DNA of 58,112 nucleotides from Lentilactobacillus sunkii DSM 19904 (GTDB lineage: Bacteria > Bacillota > Bacilli > Lactobacillales > Lactobacillaceae), in contig NZ_AZEA01000009.1 of the NCBI RefSeq assembly GCF_001435575.1, positions 22,113 to 80,224 on the forward strand. Reading direction: 5' to 3'. Shown piece by piece: positions 8,378 to 17,075 of the stretch (positions are counted from its first letter, which is position 1; every line of letters starts with the position of its first letter). The notes beneath the pieces are model-generated. The model did no database searches. It had not been told where the DNA came from and saw nothing but the letters and a program-made list of their open reading frames with translations. The position numbers and the translations under genes are program-made.

Positions 8378-9294
8378 TATTTCACCAACTTTTTATTTGA
8401 TCGAACCTGATTCAAGGTCTCAACACTGTCGATGTGATATTTATCAGCATTGCAGATGATTGTTTTGGCAAACTTCATCAACGTATCACCTGGTCCAATT
8501 TCAATTAACACATCGGCATTCAGATTCAGTAATTCTTTTAAGCATTCATTGAAATGGGTTGGATTGATCAGCTGAGCCACCAATGTTTTCTTCACATTAA
8601 GACGAGTAAACGGCTTGATAATCGTGTTACTAAAAACCGGAAATTCCGTCTTTTGAAAATCGACGTCTGCCAACCGTTTCTCCAGCTGATCACTGGCTTC
8701 CTGCATAAATGGTGTATGGGAAGCAACCGTCATTTTCAACGGTACAACCCGCTTAATTCCGTGTTCATGCAGATATTCAGTGGCGGCCTTCAATCCGGCT
8801 TCAGATCCGCCGATGACAGTTTGTGTATCCGTGTTGTAGTTGGCCGCATAGACAGGTCCCTTTTCGGAACCGACTTTACAGGCTTCATCAACAACGTTTT
8901 TAGTTGCTTTGAGAACCGCTGCCATTTTGCCTGGATGATGCTGGCCGGCTTGATCCATATAATGATTCCGGTCTCGAACCAGAGGCAGACCGTCTTCAAA
9001 GCTCAAGGCTTTGGCAGCGATCAAGCCGCTATACTCTCCCAAGCTCAACCCGGTTGCACCAACCGGCTTACCCAAATCATGTTCAAGAATCCGATAAATT
9101 CCTGTACTCAGGGTGACAATTGAAACTTGAGTATTTACCGGATCATCAAAGATCTTCGGATCACTCATGTCCTGTCCAAGTATTTCAGAAGCTTCTTCAA
9201 TTGTTTGACGGTAAATGGGCTCTTGCTGGTAGAGGTCATGCCCCATGCCGGCAAACTGTTTGCCCTGACCGCTAAATAAATATCCTAGTTCCAA
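8377..9294 (-). CDS. fabD: Malonyl-CoA:ACP transacylase FabD
   Basis: FabD moves malonyl groups from CoA to ACP. The 305-residue protein shows the GQGKQ oxyanion motif at 9-13, the nucleophile Ser84 in GLSLGEYSG, and the later catalytic His in ASHTPFMQ. It starts 14 nt after acpP and its stop overlaps the fabG start. Length is normal for the family. Confidence 0.95.
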   Translation of the reverse strand: MELGYLFSGQGKQFAGMGHDLYQQEPIYRQTIEEASEILGQDMSDPKIFDDPVNTQVSIVTLSTGIYRILEHDLGKPVGATGLSLGEYSGLIAAKALSFEDGLPLVRDRNHYMDQAGQHHPGKMAAVLKATKNVVDEACKVGSEKGPVYAANYNTDTQTVIGGSEAGLKAATEYLHEHGIKRVVPLKMTVASHTPFMQEASDQLEKRLADVDFQKTEFPVFSNTIIKPFTRLNVKKTLVAQLINPTHFNECLKELLNLNADVLIEIGPGDTLMKFAKTIICNADKYHIDSVETLNQVRSNKKLVK

Positions 9295-9308
9295 TCTCTC
9301 ACCCCACT

Positions 9309-9548
9309 TTACTTGCTTTGTTGTTTCAATACGTAGTCAACTAATTCGCCAACTGTTTCCATACCTTCGTCAGTATCAATTTCAATATCGTAAGTATCTT
9401 CAATCTTGTCGACAACTTCAAAAATGTCCAAGCTGTCCAAATCTAGATCGTTCTTGAAGTTAGTGTTTTCTTTAACCTTGTCTGCATCGACGTCTAATTG
9501 GTCCACGATAATTTCTTTTACCTTGTTGAATACTTCTTCTTTAGTCAT
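9309..9548 (-). CDS. acpP: Acyl carrier protein AcpP
   Basis: A 79-residue, strongly acidic carrier protein. Ser39 in LDLDSLDIFE is the predicted 4'-phosphopantetheine attachment site. I chose the MTKEE start because GGAGG lies 7 nt before its ATG; the longer reading begins at a TTG that overlaps that ribosome binding site. It lies between fabH and fabD and supplies the carrier for every enzyme of the operon. Confidence 0.95.
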   Translation of the reverse strand: MTKEEVFNKVKEIIVDQLDVDADKVKENTNFKNDLDLDSLDIFEVVDKIEDTYDIEIDTDEGMETVGELVDYVLKQQSK

Positions 9549-9584
9549 TTTAATTTCCTCCAAATTTTATGTTTCCAAGTTTTT

Positions 9585-10565
9585 TTAGTACTTAATAATC
9601 ATTGTTCCAACAGTTAATCCGCCACCAAATCCGGATAGGGCAACGACATCCCCCCTTTTAATGATTTGTTTGTCCACAAGTTCCGCCAATAAAATTGGTT
9701 CGCTTGCCGCGGACGTATTCCCATATTCATTAATGTTGACGGGAAACTTTGCCATTGGTGCATTTAAAGTCTCGGCAATTCTTTCAATAATTCGCTCATT
9801 AGCCTGATGTAAGACGAAATGGTCAATATCATTAACCGTCATACCGGCTTTTGCAAGCGCACGGTTAATCGATTCGGGAACATTCTTAACCGCGAATCCA
9901 TAAACCCGATGGCCATTCATTTTAAAGAATGGCGAATACTGAGTGTCATCGGCTGCAAATGGTGACTTAACCCCAACTTGCCCGGCGGTTAAATATTTCC
10001 CAAGCTTTCCCAGGGTTGTTAAATCTTCAGAAATGAACGAACCCTGGTTAGCGGTATTAGAAATTAAAACGCCAGCTGCCCCATCGCCAAACAAGACGGC
10101 GGTTGAACGATCATGCCAGTCAATCAGCTTACTCAATGTTTCGGCGCCAATGACGATGGCATGCATCTCGTGATCGGCCATCATCATTTGTCCGGCAACC
10201 TTCAAAGCATAAACGAAACCTGAACAAGCTGCATCAACATCAAATGCAATCGCATGATCCGCACCAATATTTCCCTGAACCATCGCACCCACAGAAGGGG
10301 TCAAATAGTCAGGTGACATGGTCGCAACAATAATCAGGTCAATGTCTGCAGCGTCCAGATCACTTTGATCAAGGAGCTTCTCAGCTGCCTGAGTCGCAAG
10401 CGAACTAGTCGTTTCATTAACTGCAACATGTCGCCGCTTAATCCCGGTTCGCTGCGTAATCCACTGGTCTGAGGTATCCATCATCGTCGAGAGTTCATCG
10501 TTATCAACCACCCGTTTGGGTATCGCACTGGCAGAACTGATTATTTTAAAATCTTCATACTTCAT
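9585..10565 (-). CDS. fabH: Beta-ketoacyl-ACP synthase III FabH
   Basis: FabH starts chains by condensing acetyl-CoA (or a branched primer) with malonyl-ACP. The 326-residue thiolase-fold protein has nucleophile Cys114 (DAACSGFVYAL), His in HQANERII and Asn in EYGNTSAAS. The conserved TSDxWI-RTGI segment is at 31-42. Its ATG overlaps the fabT stop by 4 bp, the usual fabT-fabH linkage in lactic acid bacteria. Confidence 0.96.
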   Translation of the reverse strand: MKYEDFKIISSASAIPKRVVDNDELSTMMDTSDQWITQRTGIKRRHVAVNETTSSLATQAAEKLLDQSDLDAADIDLIIVATMSPDYLTPSVGAMVQGNIGADHAIAFDVDAACSGFVYALKVAGQMMMADHEMHAIVIGAETLSKLIDWHDRSTAVLFGDGAAGVLISNTANQGSFISEDLTTLGKLGKYLTAGQVGVKSPFAADDTQYSPFFKMNGHRVYGFAVKNVPESINRALAKAGMTVNDIDHFVLHQANERIIERIAETLNAPMAKFPVNINEYGNTSAASEPILLAELVDKQIIKRGDVVALSGFGGGLTVGTMIIKY

Positions 10566-11029
10566 TTTGCCGATACCTCGTCAATAAATTCTTCCAAGTT
10601 GACCATTGCCTGCTTGATCAAATGAATCTCGCTGTCGCCAAAACCTTTGAGGAACCGCTGAACCAACAATTTGTGAAACGCATCATGGGCCCGGTATAAA
10701 AGTCGTCCCTTGCTTGTCAGCCCCAGATTGATAATCCGATGGTCTTCCACGTTAGGGATTCGCATGACGTAGCCTTTGCGTTCAAGATTGTTCAAGTTGG
10801 CGGTGAGAGTTCCCTTGCTCAATTTGAGAATATGGGCAACTTGTGAAGTGGTCTTTCGATCATGTAAGCCAATCGTATGAACCAAGTGAACTTCCTTCGC
10901 AGTGATGTCCTTAAAACGACTTTTTCGAATCTCACTTTCTTCAATTCGCATGATACTGTCATATACGTTGATCAGCGACTCGTTGATAAAGTCATAGTCT
11001 TTTTTAATTTCATCATTTTGGGAATTCAT
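10562..11029 (-). CDS. fabT: MarR-family fatty acid biosynthesis repressor FabT
   Basis: A 155-residue MarR-type winged-helix protein with the recognition helix around residues 60-80 (TTSQVAHILKLSKGTLTANLNNLERKG reading) and the wing motif NVEDHRIINLGLTSKG. In streptococci and lactobacilli FabT represses the fab operon with acyl-ACP as corepressor. Its position directly before fabH, overlapping by 4 bp, and the FabT-like palindromes upstream of the operon support this identity. The ATG is preceded by AGGAGAG. It would be autoregulated because it lies downstream of those sites. Confidence 0.92.
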   Translation of the reverse strand: MNSQNDEIKKDYDFINESLINVYDSIMRIEESEIRKSRFKDITAKEVHLVHTIGLHDRKTTSQVAHILKLSKGTLTANLNNLERKGYVMRIPNVEDHRIINLGLTSKGRLLYRAHDAFHKLLVQRFLKGFGDSEIHLIKQAMVNLEEFIDEVSAK

Positions 11030-11051
11030 TTCAGCTCTCCTAGATTGGTAA

Positions 11052-11498
11052 TTAAATTTTCTTCTTTGGATCGGGAACGATAAATGTTAACTCGGCTGAG
11101 CAAGCAACCTTGTCGTCAACTTTGGCCTCACATTTAACCTTACCCATGTTTTCACGCTGCTTTTCCATTGTGACGTGAAGTTTCAACACGTCACCAGGTC
11201 GAACAACTTTTCTAAACTTGGCGTCATCAATGGCACCAAGGTAGGCTGTCTTTCCCTTGTACTTTTCAGTTTTCAAAATCAAGATTGAAGCTGCCTGAGC
11301 CAATGATTCAATAATCAAAACGCCGGGCATCACTGGATTTCCAGGGAAATGGCCTTGGAAAAATTCTTCGTTGATGGTGACGTTCTTGGTTACAACAATT
11401 GACTCGCCAGGATTTAATTCGTCAACTTTATCCATAAATAAAATCGGATAACGGTTGGGAATCAGATCCATAATTTCAGATGCATCTAATACACTCAT
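11052..11498 (-). CDS. fabZ: 3-hydroxyacyl-[acyl-carrier-protein] dehydratase FabZ
   Basis: The first gene of the fab operon, 148 residues. It has an intact active site: His in FFQGHFPGNPVMPG and Glu in IIESLAQ, plus the N-terminal PNRYP motif. It dehydrates 3-hydroxyacyl-ACP. The MSVLDASEIM start is chosen for its AAAGGAAG site; the longer in-frame reading of 29 extra codons overlaps the downstream FabT-like operator. It is the catalytic counterpart to the His-less homologue beside accB. Confidence 0.95.
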   Translation of the reverse strand: MSVLDASEIMDLIPNRYPILFMDKVDELNPGESIVVTKNVTINEEFFQGHFPGNPVMPGVLIIESLAQAASILILKTEKYKGKTAYLGAIDDAKFRKVVRPGDVLKLHVTMEKQRENMGKVKCEAKVDDKVACSAELTFIVPDPKKKI

Positions 11499-11543
11499 TG
11501 ATTTCTTCCTTTCACTTACAGGGTGGCAATCTGGATTGAAAAA

Positions 11544-11562
11544 TAGTTCGACTATCAAACTA
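11544..11562 (-). promoter_or_regulatory. FabT-type operator in the fabZ leader
   Basis: A 19-bp imperfect palindrome, TAGTTCGACTATCAAACTA, with 7 of 9 symmetric positions matching. It fits the FabT consensus AGTTTGAnTATCAAACT. It lies about 46 nt before the fabZ start and downstream of the predicted transcription start, where a bound repressor could block elongation. Confidence 0.7.
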
Positions 11563-11622
11563 AATGTCGAAAAAATATCTCTCAAAATTTCAAATTACCG
11601 AGTTCTTTTCGGAACACCCAAC

Positions 11623-11651
11623 ATAATAACCCAATTTAGTTTGAATATCAA
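11623..11651 (-). promoter_or_regulatory. Promoter of the fab operon
   Basis: Sigma-A type boxes TTGATA and TATTAT with 17-bp spacing on the minus strand. The -35 box lies inside the FabT-like palindrome, so repressor and polymerase would compete. The rest of the fabZ to pdp gap (about 325 bp) holds only the two operators and the pdp terminator. Confidence 0.75.
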
Positions 11652-11659
11652 ACTAAATT
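11633..11659 (-). promoter_or_regulatory. FabT-type operator overlapping the fab promoter
   Basis: A 27-bp near-perfect palindrome with 12 of 13 symmetric positions: AATTTAGTTTGA arms around a central AT-rich core, TTTGAATATCAAA. It matches the FabT box seen in streptococci and lactobacilli. Its centre is 93 bp from the second site. Confidence 0.8.
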
Positions 11660-11774
11660 TCGATACCACGTGTTGCTTAGGTGAAGTCTACTAGGTATCA
11701 GGGTGTGAGTCAAGGTGCTTGGATACTAAACATGCCATAACCGATAGAGAACGCTTAGATCAATAAATATAAAA

Positions 11775-11810
11775 GAGCTGCCATCAAAACAAAAAGTTTT
11801 GTGTCAGCTC
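11775..11810 (-). terminator. Terminator after pdp
   Basis: On the minus strand GAGCTGACACAAAAC pairs with GTTTTGATGGCAGCTC around a T-rich loop, followed by TTTTA. It separates the deo genes from the fab operon promoter. Confidence 0.8.
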
Positions 11811-11824
11811 ATTCTTGTGTAAAC

Positions 11825-13126
11825 TTATTCAACAGTTTCATAGATCAACGTTGGCTTTTCAGCGTGATCAGATATCTCAATGTTGTTATACAGAAGTTCT
11901 TTAATGTCATCGACATTCTCACGGTTGCTGTAAATGGTCAACAATGAATCACCCGAGTTGACCGGATCACCAATTTTTTTATGGAGCATGATTCCGACTG
12001 AGTAATCCAGCTTATCATCAGCCTTCTGTCGGCCGCCACCTAACAACATGCTGGCAACCCCGACTTCATCGGCCACAATTTTGGAGACCACACCAGTGGA
12101 TTTGGCGGGCAGATCAATCTTGTATTTGGCTTGCGGTAGAATCTTTTCCGGGTCGTCGACAACATCTGAGTCACCGCCCTGATCGGCAATCATGGCTCTG
12201 AATCGTTCCAGTGCCTGACCGTTGTGGATAACGTCCTCACATAACTTTTGGCCTTCTTCGGTCGTCTTGGCCTTGCCACCCATAACTGCCATATAACCGC
12301 CGATATCCACAATCAGCTTTTCCAGGTCGGCCGGACCATTGCCCTTGAGGAGGTCGATTGACTCTTGAATTTCAAGTGAGTTGCCAATTGCATCCCCAAG
12401 CGGCTGATTCATGTCGGTAATAAGTGCCATACACTGCATGCCGACACCTTTGCCGATACCAACCAATGCTTTAGCCAACGCCCGTGAATCATCAAGGGTC
12501 TTCATGAAGGCACCCGCACCGGTCTTGACGTCAATCACCAAGGCATCTGCTCCGGAAGCAATTTTTTTGCTCATGATGGAACTGGCAATCAACGGAATGG
12601 AATCAACCGTATCAGTGACATCCCTGAGTGCGTATATTTTTTTGTCGGCTGGCGCAATATTCCCAGTCGCCCCAATAATCGCCAACTTATCTTTCTTGAC
12701 CTGTTCAATAAAGTCCTGTTCGCTGATCTCAACTTTATAGCCGGGAATTGCTTCAAGTTTATCTAAAGTGCCGCCGGTATGACCCAGACCCCTGCCTGAA
12801 ATCATCGGCACTGGAATTCCCAGTGCTGCAACAACGGCTGCTAAAGGAATACTGGTCTTATCACCAACACCACCAGTTGAATGTTTATCAACTTTGACAC
12901 CAGGGATGTCGCTTAAATCCAAATGATCGCCCGATTTCATCATCGTCATCGTAAGTTTGGATTGTTCCTCGCTGGTCATGCCCTGGAAAAAGATGGCCAT
13001 CAGTAATGCACTGATTTGGTAGTCGGGAATCTCACCGGAAACCACTCCATCGACAAAAAATTGAATTTGCTCATCGGTCAGCTGATTGCCGGCCCGTTTT
13101 GCATGAATCACATCTACCATTCTCAT
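11825..13126 (-). CDS. pdp: Pyrimidine-nucleoside phosphorylase Pdp
   Basis: Pdp cleaves uridine, deoxyuridine or thymidine with phosphate to the base and (deoxy)ribose 1-phosphate. The 433-residue protein has the family signature around 80-92 (KHSTGGVGDKTS), the SGRGLGHTGGTLDKLE segment near 115-130 and the C-terminal domain typical of Pdp/DeoA. The ATG follows AAGGGGG. It is the last gene of the deo set, but a terminator-shaped hairpin lies between it and deoR, so part of its expression may depend on readthrough or a separate weak promoter. Confidence 0.95.
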   Translation of the reverse strand: MRMVDVIHAKRAGNQLTDEQIQFFVDGVVSGEIPDYQISALLMAIFFQGMTSEEQSKLTMTMMKSGDHLDLSDIPGVKVDKHSTGGVGDKTSIPLAAVVAALGIPVPMISGRGLGHTGGTLDKLEAIPGYKVEISEQDFIEQVKKDKLAIIGATGNIAPADKKIYALRDVTDTVDSIPLIASSIMSKKIASGADALVIDVKTGAGAFMKTLDDSRALAKALVGIGKGVGMQCMALITDMNQPLGDAIGNSLEIQESIDLLKGNGPADLEKLIVDIGGYMAVMGGKAKTTEEGQKLCEDVIHNGQALERFRAMIADQGGDSDVVDDPEKILPQAKYKIDLPAKSTGVVSKIVADEVGVASMLLGGGRQKADDKLDYSVGIMLHKKIGDPVNSGDSLLTIYSNRENVDDIKELLYNNIEISDHAEKPTLIYETVE

Positions 13127-13184
13127 TTTATAATCCCCCTTCGAATATCAGTGACATAAAAACTTTTACATAATTCTTTTAGAA

Positions 13185-13227
13185 AAGCCCAATCCGTCTT
13201 CAAACTAAACGCTTTGGGATTGGGCTT
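13185..13227 (-). terminator. Terminator between deoR and pdp
   Basis: Perfect 11-bp arms AAGCCCAATCC / GGATTGGGCTT with a 21-nt loop, followed by TTCTAAAAG on the minus strand. The U-run is poor, so termination may be partial. Confidence 0.65.
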
Positions 13228-13231
13228 CTTG

Positions 13232-14179
13232 CTAATAGTCCAGTAACAGTTGAGCCAAACTCTGGTCCAAGACTGCACAATTCGTGTAGTGGGCGGTCAA
13301 CGCAGCATGCACTGCAGCCGCTTTCCGATTGCCGGTGGCTACCAAAATGGCATGCTTTTTTGACTTCAGTTCATCTAATTGAATGCCGATGGTTCGATCG
13401 TCAATTTCCTTGGAAACAATCTTACCTTGCGCATCCACAAACCTTGAAAAGATGTCACCGATCGCCAATTGCTGAATCTCCTCTTTTTCCTGGTCATTGA
13501 AATAGCCAAGTTGGAAGATCAACGCCTCCGATCGAACCGTTCCAACGGTGAACAACGCTACGTTGGCTTGGCGGCCGAGGTCCAAAATATGCTTAATATG
13601 CCGGTCACTTTCCACCATATCTTTGGTGACTTTGTTATCAAAAATCACTGGTAACGGTAAATATTCCGGATGAGTGTGGTACGCCTGCGCCAGTTCATTG
13701 ACACTTTCATACGCCCAGGTCTTTTCCTGGGAATGGCTCATACTTCCTTTAAGCTGGACAACCTGAACGCCGGACACATCCTGTTCTTCCAATTGTCTCG
13801 TTACCGAATGAATCGTTGACCCCCAGCCAATTCCAATGATATCGCCAGCCTGGACGGTTGCGGCCAGAAAGTCCGCGGTATACCGCCCAACCCCATTTTG
13901 AATGGTCGTCGCACCACCATAGTTATTTGGAACCACGTGAAATTCGACACCATATTTGTCGGCCAGCTGTTGCGACAACACCTGTGAATCAACCAGTGGA
14001 TTGACAATCTGGATCTTCACCAACCCATTATCTTTGGCAAATTGAATCAGCCGGGAAACCGTTGGTCGGGAAACGCCCAATCGTTCAGCGATTTCAATCT
14101 GACTTAAATTATCTTGGAAATATAGTTCGGCCACCCGTAAACTTTGCTTGAGCTTTGTGATGTCCTTGATTTCATCCAT
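13232..14179 (-). CDS. deoR: SorC/DeoR-type deoxyribonucleoside regulator
   Basis: A 315-residue SorC-family regulator: helix-turn-helix at about 22-50 (QIEIAERLGVSRPTVSRLIQF) and a large sugar-phosphate sensor domain of the phosphosugar isomerase fold (GIGWGSTIHSV near 117-127). In Bacillus subtilis the homologous DeoR represses the dra-nupC-pdp operon and is released by deoxyribose 5-phosphate. It sits between deoD and pdp. The palindrome before deoC matches the known DeoR operator, supporting local autoregulatory control. Confidence 0.9.
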   Translation of the reverse strand: MDEIKDITKLKQSLRVAELYFQDNLSQIEIAERLGVSRPTVSRLIQFAKDNGLVKIQIVNPLVDSQVLSQQLADKYGVEFHVVPNNYGGATTIQNGVGRYTADFLAATVQAGDIIGIGWGSTIHSVTRQLEEQDVSGVQVVQLKGSMSHSQEKTWAYESVNELAQAYHTHPEYLPLPVIFDNKVTKDMVESDRHIKHILDLGRQANVALFTVGTVRSEALIFQLGYFNDQEKEEIQQLAIGDIFSRFVDAQGKIVSKEIDDRTIGIQLDELKSKKHAILVATGNRKAAAVHAALTAHYTNCAVLDQSLAQLLLDY

Positions 14180-14200
14180 GTGATCGCTCCAATGATTGTC

Positions 14201-14914
14201 TTATTTCATGTTTTTGATTGCCGTTTCCAATGACAACCTTGCCATCTCATCAAACGAAGTTTCCCGTTCCTTTGCTGACAGGGCCTCGCCGGTTAACAAA
14301 TGATCACTCACAGTCAAAATAGTCAGTGCCCGAATGTGATGCTTGGCAGCAAGTAGATAAAGTCCTGAAGTTTCCATTTCAGTTGCCAAAACACCGTAAT
14401 CGATCAATTTATGGATATCCAATTCATCGTTATAGAACCGGTCGGCGGCGAAGATATTCCCAACTTTGGTACTAATGCCCATTTCCTGAGCAGTATGGTA
14501 AGCCGAATCAAGCAGACCAAAGTCGGCGATTGGCGAATAGTAGATGCCAGGGCCAAAGGTATTTTGGATAATCGATGAGTCAGTCGTTCCAGATTGACCA
14601 AGGATCACATCACGGATTTTAACATCGGGACTCATCCCACCACATGAACCAACCCGATAGATGGTCTTAACCCCATATTCTTTGATGAGCTCAGTGGTAT
14701 AAATCGCAAGAGATGGAATCCCCATGCCTGACCCTTGAACCGAAATTCGTTTGCCTTTATAGGTTCCGGTATAGCCAAACATGTTTCGGACTTCACTGTA
14801 TCGGACTGGATTGTCCAAATAAGTTTCTGCAATAAATTTTGCCCGCAGTGGGTCACCAGGCATTAAAACAGTGTCGGCAATTTCGCCGGGCTTTGCGCCA
14901 ATGTGTGTACTCAT
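14201..14914 (-). CDS. deoD: Purine-nucleoside phosphorylase DeoD
   Basis: A 237-residue hexameric-type purine nucleoside phosphorylase that splits (deoxy)inosine, guanosine or adenosine with phosphate. Visible family features are the phosphate-binding MPGDPLRAKFIAE at 18-30, NMFGYTGTYKG, GSGMGIPS near 65, RVGSCGG near 87, the purine-site ATEMETSGLY near 180 and the catalytic Asp in TVSDH. It starts 14 nt after deoB. Confidence 0.96.
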   Translation of the reverse strand: MSTHIGAKPGEIADTVLMPGDPLRAKFIAETYLDNPVRYSEVRNMFGYTGTYKGKRISVQGSGMGIPSLAIYTTELIKEYGVKTIYRVGSCGGMSPDVKIRDVILGQSGTTDSSIIQNTFGPGIYYSPIADFGLLDSAYHTAQEMGISTKVGNIFAADRFYNDELDIHKLIDYGVLATEMETSGLYLLAAKHHIRALTILTVSDHLLTGEALSAKERETSFDEMARLSLETAIKNMK

Positions 14915-14928
14915 ATGATTGCCTCCAT

Positions 14929-16125
14929 TTATTTCAAATCAGCTAGAAAACTGGTTCCAATATCGTTGCCTTTAACATCAAAGTTATCCAGAACCGTCTT
15001 GCCAAAATCGGCAAATGTCTTGCGGACACCTAAGCTGCCGCTTTCAGTCATTGACGGTGAACATGCCAGGATCGGTACCAGTTCTCTGGTGTGATCGGTT
15101 CCTTTGAATCCAGGATCGTTACCATGATCCGCGGTAATTAACAGTAAGTCATCGTTTTTAAGGTTCTTGAGGACCGTCCCCAAACGTTTGTCAAAGTCCA
15201 TCAAGGCTTCCCCAAAGCCGATTGGGTTTCGACGGTGGCCATACATGGCATCAAAATCAACCAGGTTGGTGAAGCAAAAACCGGTAAAGTCTTCTGCCAT
15301 CACGTGATCCACGTGATCCATCCCATCCATGTTGCTTTCGTTATGGTAGCCTTCATCAATCCCATGACCGGAAAAAATATCGTTGATTTTGCCGATTCCA
15401 ACCGTATGGACACCGGCTTTTTGTAGGAAGTCCAAATCAGTCGTTCCTGTGGGTTCCAGAGTGAAATCATGCCGGTTTGCAGTTCGGGTGAAATGATCCT
15501 TGTCGGGTCCAACATATGGACGGGCAATAATCCGACCAACCGTATATTCAGGTCCATTCACCAGGGTTCTTGCATATTCACAAATCTTATAAAGTTCCTT
15601 TAAAGGAATCACATCTTCGTGGGCAGCAATTTGAATAACCGAATCTCCCGAAGTATAGACGATCAGGTCACCAGTCTTCATCTGCTGTTCACCGAGTTCG
15701 GCAATAATCTTGGTGCCGGATTCCGGCCGGTTGCCAATTATTTTTCGACCTGAGAATTTTTCCAGTTTACTGAGAATATCTTCAGGAAACCCATTTGGAA
15801 ATGTGTTCAACGGTTTTTGAACCGGCAGCCCCATCATTTCCCAGTGGCCGTCCATACTGTCTTTTCCAGCGGACATCTCCTGCATTTTCCCGTAGTAACC
15901 AATAGGTGAGTCTACTTTATCAACACCTTCGATAGGTGTCTCATGTAGGTTGGAAATCCCTAATTTTTGTAGATTGGGGATATTTAATTTCCCTTTGTAT
16001 GCTTCACCAACATGTCCCAGTGTATCGGAACCCACATCATCAAATTTGGCTGCGTCCGGTGCTTCCCCCGTACCGACCGAGTCCATTACAATACCAAAGA
16101 TGCGTTTATACTTTTCAACTGTCAT
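14929..16125 (-). CDS. deoB: Phosphopentomutase DeoB
   Basis: DeoB interconverts (deoxy)ribose 1-phosphate and 5-phosphate. The 398-residue alkaline-phosphatase-superfamily protein has the metal site and phosphothreonine region [14 protein letters not shown]...DTLGH near 15-40 and the late metal ligands in ADHGNDP and TDHTRE. GGGAGG stands before its ATG. It links the phosphorylases DeoD and Pdp to the aldolase DeoC in the same operon. Confidence 0.96.
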   Translation of the reverse strand: MTVEKYKRIFGIVMDSVGTGEAPDAAKFDDVGSDTLGHVGEAYKGKLNIPNLQKLGISNLHETPIEGVDKVDSPIGYYGKMQEMSAGKDSMDGHWEMMGLPVQKPLNTFPNGFPEDILSKLEKFSGRKIIGNRPESGTKIIAELGEQQMKTGDLIVYTSGDSVIQIAAHEDVIPLKELYKICEYARTLVNGPEYTVGRIIARPYVGPDKDHFTRTANRHDFTLEPTGTTDLDFLQKAGVHTVGIGKINDIFSGHGIDEGYHNESNMDGMDHVDHVMAEDFTGFCFTNLVDFDAMYGHRRNPIGFGEALMDFDKRLGTVLKNLKNDDLLLITADHGNDPGFKGTDHTRELVPILACSPSMTESGSLGVRKTFADFGKTVLDNFDVKGNDIGTSFLADLK

Positions 16126-16153
16126 TTAAATGCCTCCCCTAAAAATAGGTCAC

Positions 16154-16819
16154 TTAAGATAAAATTTTAACTGTTGCACTGACGCCCAGTCGGCTGGCTC
16201 CGGCTTCAATCATCGCCACTGCTTCTTCACGTGAATGAATACCGCCGGATGCCTTAACTCCAAGCTTGCTGCCAACGGTCTTTCTCATCAACTCAACGTT
16301 ATGAAGGGTTGCCCCTTCTGTGCTGAATCCAGTTGAGGTCTTAACGTAATCGGCACCAGCATTTTCAGAAGCGTGACATGCATCAACGATTTGTTCATCG
16401 TTCAATAATGACGTTTCAAAAATAACTTTCAGCATCTTATTCTTAGCGTGAACAGCTTCAGCAACTGCCTGAATATCAGCGGTTACGTATGCGAGGTTAC
16501 CGCCAATGAGTTCGCCAACGTTAAGAACCATATCAATTTCTTCCGCACCGTCATCAATCGCTGTAATTGCTTCATAAACTTTGGTTTCAGTGTTGGTTGC
16601 CCCTAATGGGAAGCCAACAACAGTAATTGGTTTAACGGTGGTATCTTTAAGAAGTTCAGCAGCCAATGGAATCCAATATGAGTTGATACAAACTGAAGCG
16701 GTATTATACTTGATCGCTTCTTCACAGGTTTCACGGATGCTGGCCTCAGTTGCGTCTGGTTTCAGGTTTGTGTGGTCCAAATATTTAGCTAATTGAGATG
16801 TCGTCATTTCTTTTGTCAT
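16154..16819 (-). CDS. deoC: Deoxyribose-phosphate aldolase DeoC
   Basis: DeoC splits 2-deoxyribose 5-phosphate into glyceraldehyde 3-phosphate and acetaldehyde. The 221-residue TIM barrel has the Schiff-base Lys160 in DYVKTSTGF, the proton-relay Lys near 193 (GVKASGG), and Asp98-region residues DMVLNVG. It is the first gene of the deo operon and is preceded by a promoter and DeoR operator. The ATG follows GAAAGGGG; a second ATG four codons later is also possible. Confidence 0.96.
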   Translation of the reverse strand: MTKEMTTSQLAKYLDHTNLKPDATEASIRETCEEAIKYNTASVCINSYWIPLAAELLKDTTVKPITVVGFPLGATNTETKVYEAITAIDDGAEEIDMVLNVGELIGGNLAYVTADIQAVAEAVHAKNKMLKVIFETSLLNDEQIVDACHASENAGADYVKTSTGFSTEGATLHNVELMRKTVGSKLGVKASGGIHSREEAVAMIEAGASRLGVSATVKILS

Positions 16820-16853
16820 AGTAATGTAACCCCTTTCATTTCTTTATAGTGAT

Positions 16854-16882
16854 AGTTTACCGGAATTTAGAACATATGTAAA
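16854..16882 (-). promoter_or_regulatory. Promoter of the deo operon
   Basis: Boxes TTTACA and TAAACT with 17-bp spacing on the minus strand, about 35 nt before the deoC start codon. The DeoR palindrome begins just upstream of the -35 box. Confidence 0.65.
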
Positions 16883-16884
16883 GA

Positions 16885-16912
16885 ACTTTATTGAAATTTT
16901 GTTCAATAAAGT
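16885..16912 (-). promoter_or_regulatory. DeoR operator upstream of deoC
   Basis: A perfect 11-bp inverted repeat with a 6-bp centre; on the minus strand its core is ATTGAACAAAATTTCAAT. As I recall it, this is the same core as the B. subtilis DeoR operator of the dra-nupC-pdp operon. Relative to the predicted start it spans about -44 to -61, again like the Bacillus case. Confidence 0.85.
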
Positions 16913-16940
16913 GAAACAGTTAACTTTTGATCACAAAGAA

Positions 16941-16968
16941 AAGCACCAACCTCAATAGATTGGTGCTT
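16941..16968 (-). terminator. Terminator after the opuA operon
   Basis: Arms AAGCACCAA / TTGGTGCTT around a 10-nt loop, followed by TTCTTTG on the minus strand. It separates opuAC from the deo promoter. Confidence 0.75.
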
Positions 16969-17075
16969 CTTAAAAAATTATTTAGCTACTGAATGATGAT
17001 CGGCGAGCTTAAGGATACCATATTGTATTAATCCTCAATTTCCGTAATTGGACCGCTTGCCGAGCCTTCTTGTAG

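Noticed and set aside
9549-9563. Five-codon longer acpP start
   Set aside because: It would begin at a TTG overlapping the GGAGG ribosome site of the proper ATG.
11499-11585. Twenty-nine-codon longer fabZ start
   Set aside because: It would cover the FabT-type operator, and FabZ proteins do not have this extension.
13185-13227. FabT half-site (TTTAGTTTGAA) in the loop of the deoR terminator
   Set aside because: Only one arm is present, with no symmetric partner, so it is most likely chance.
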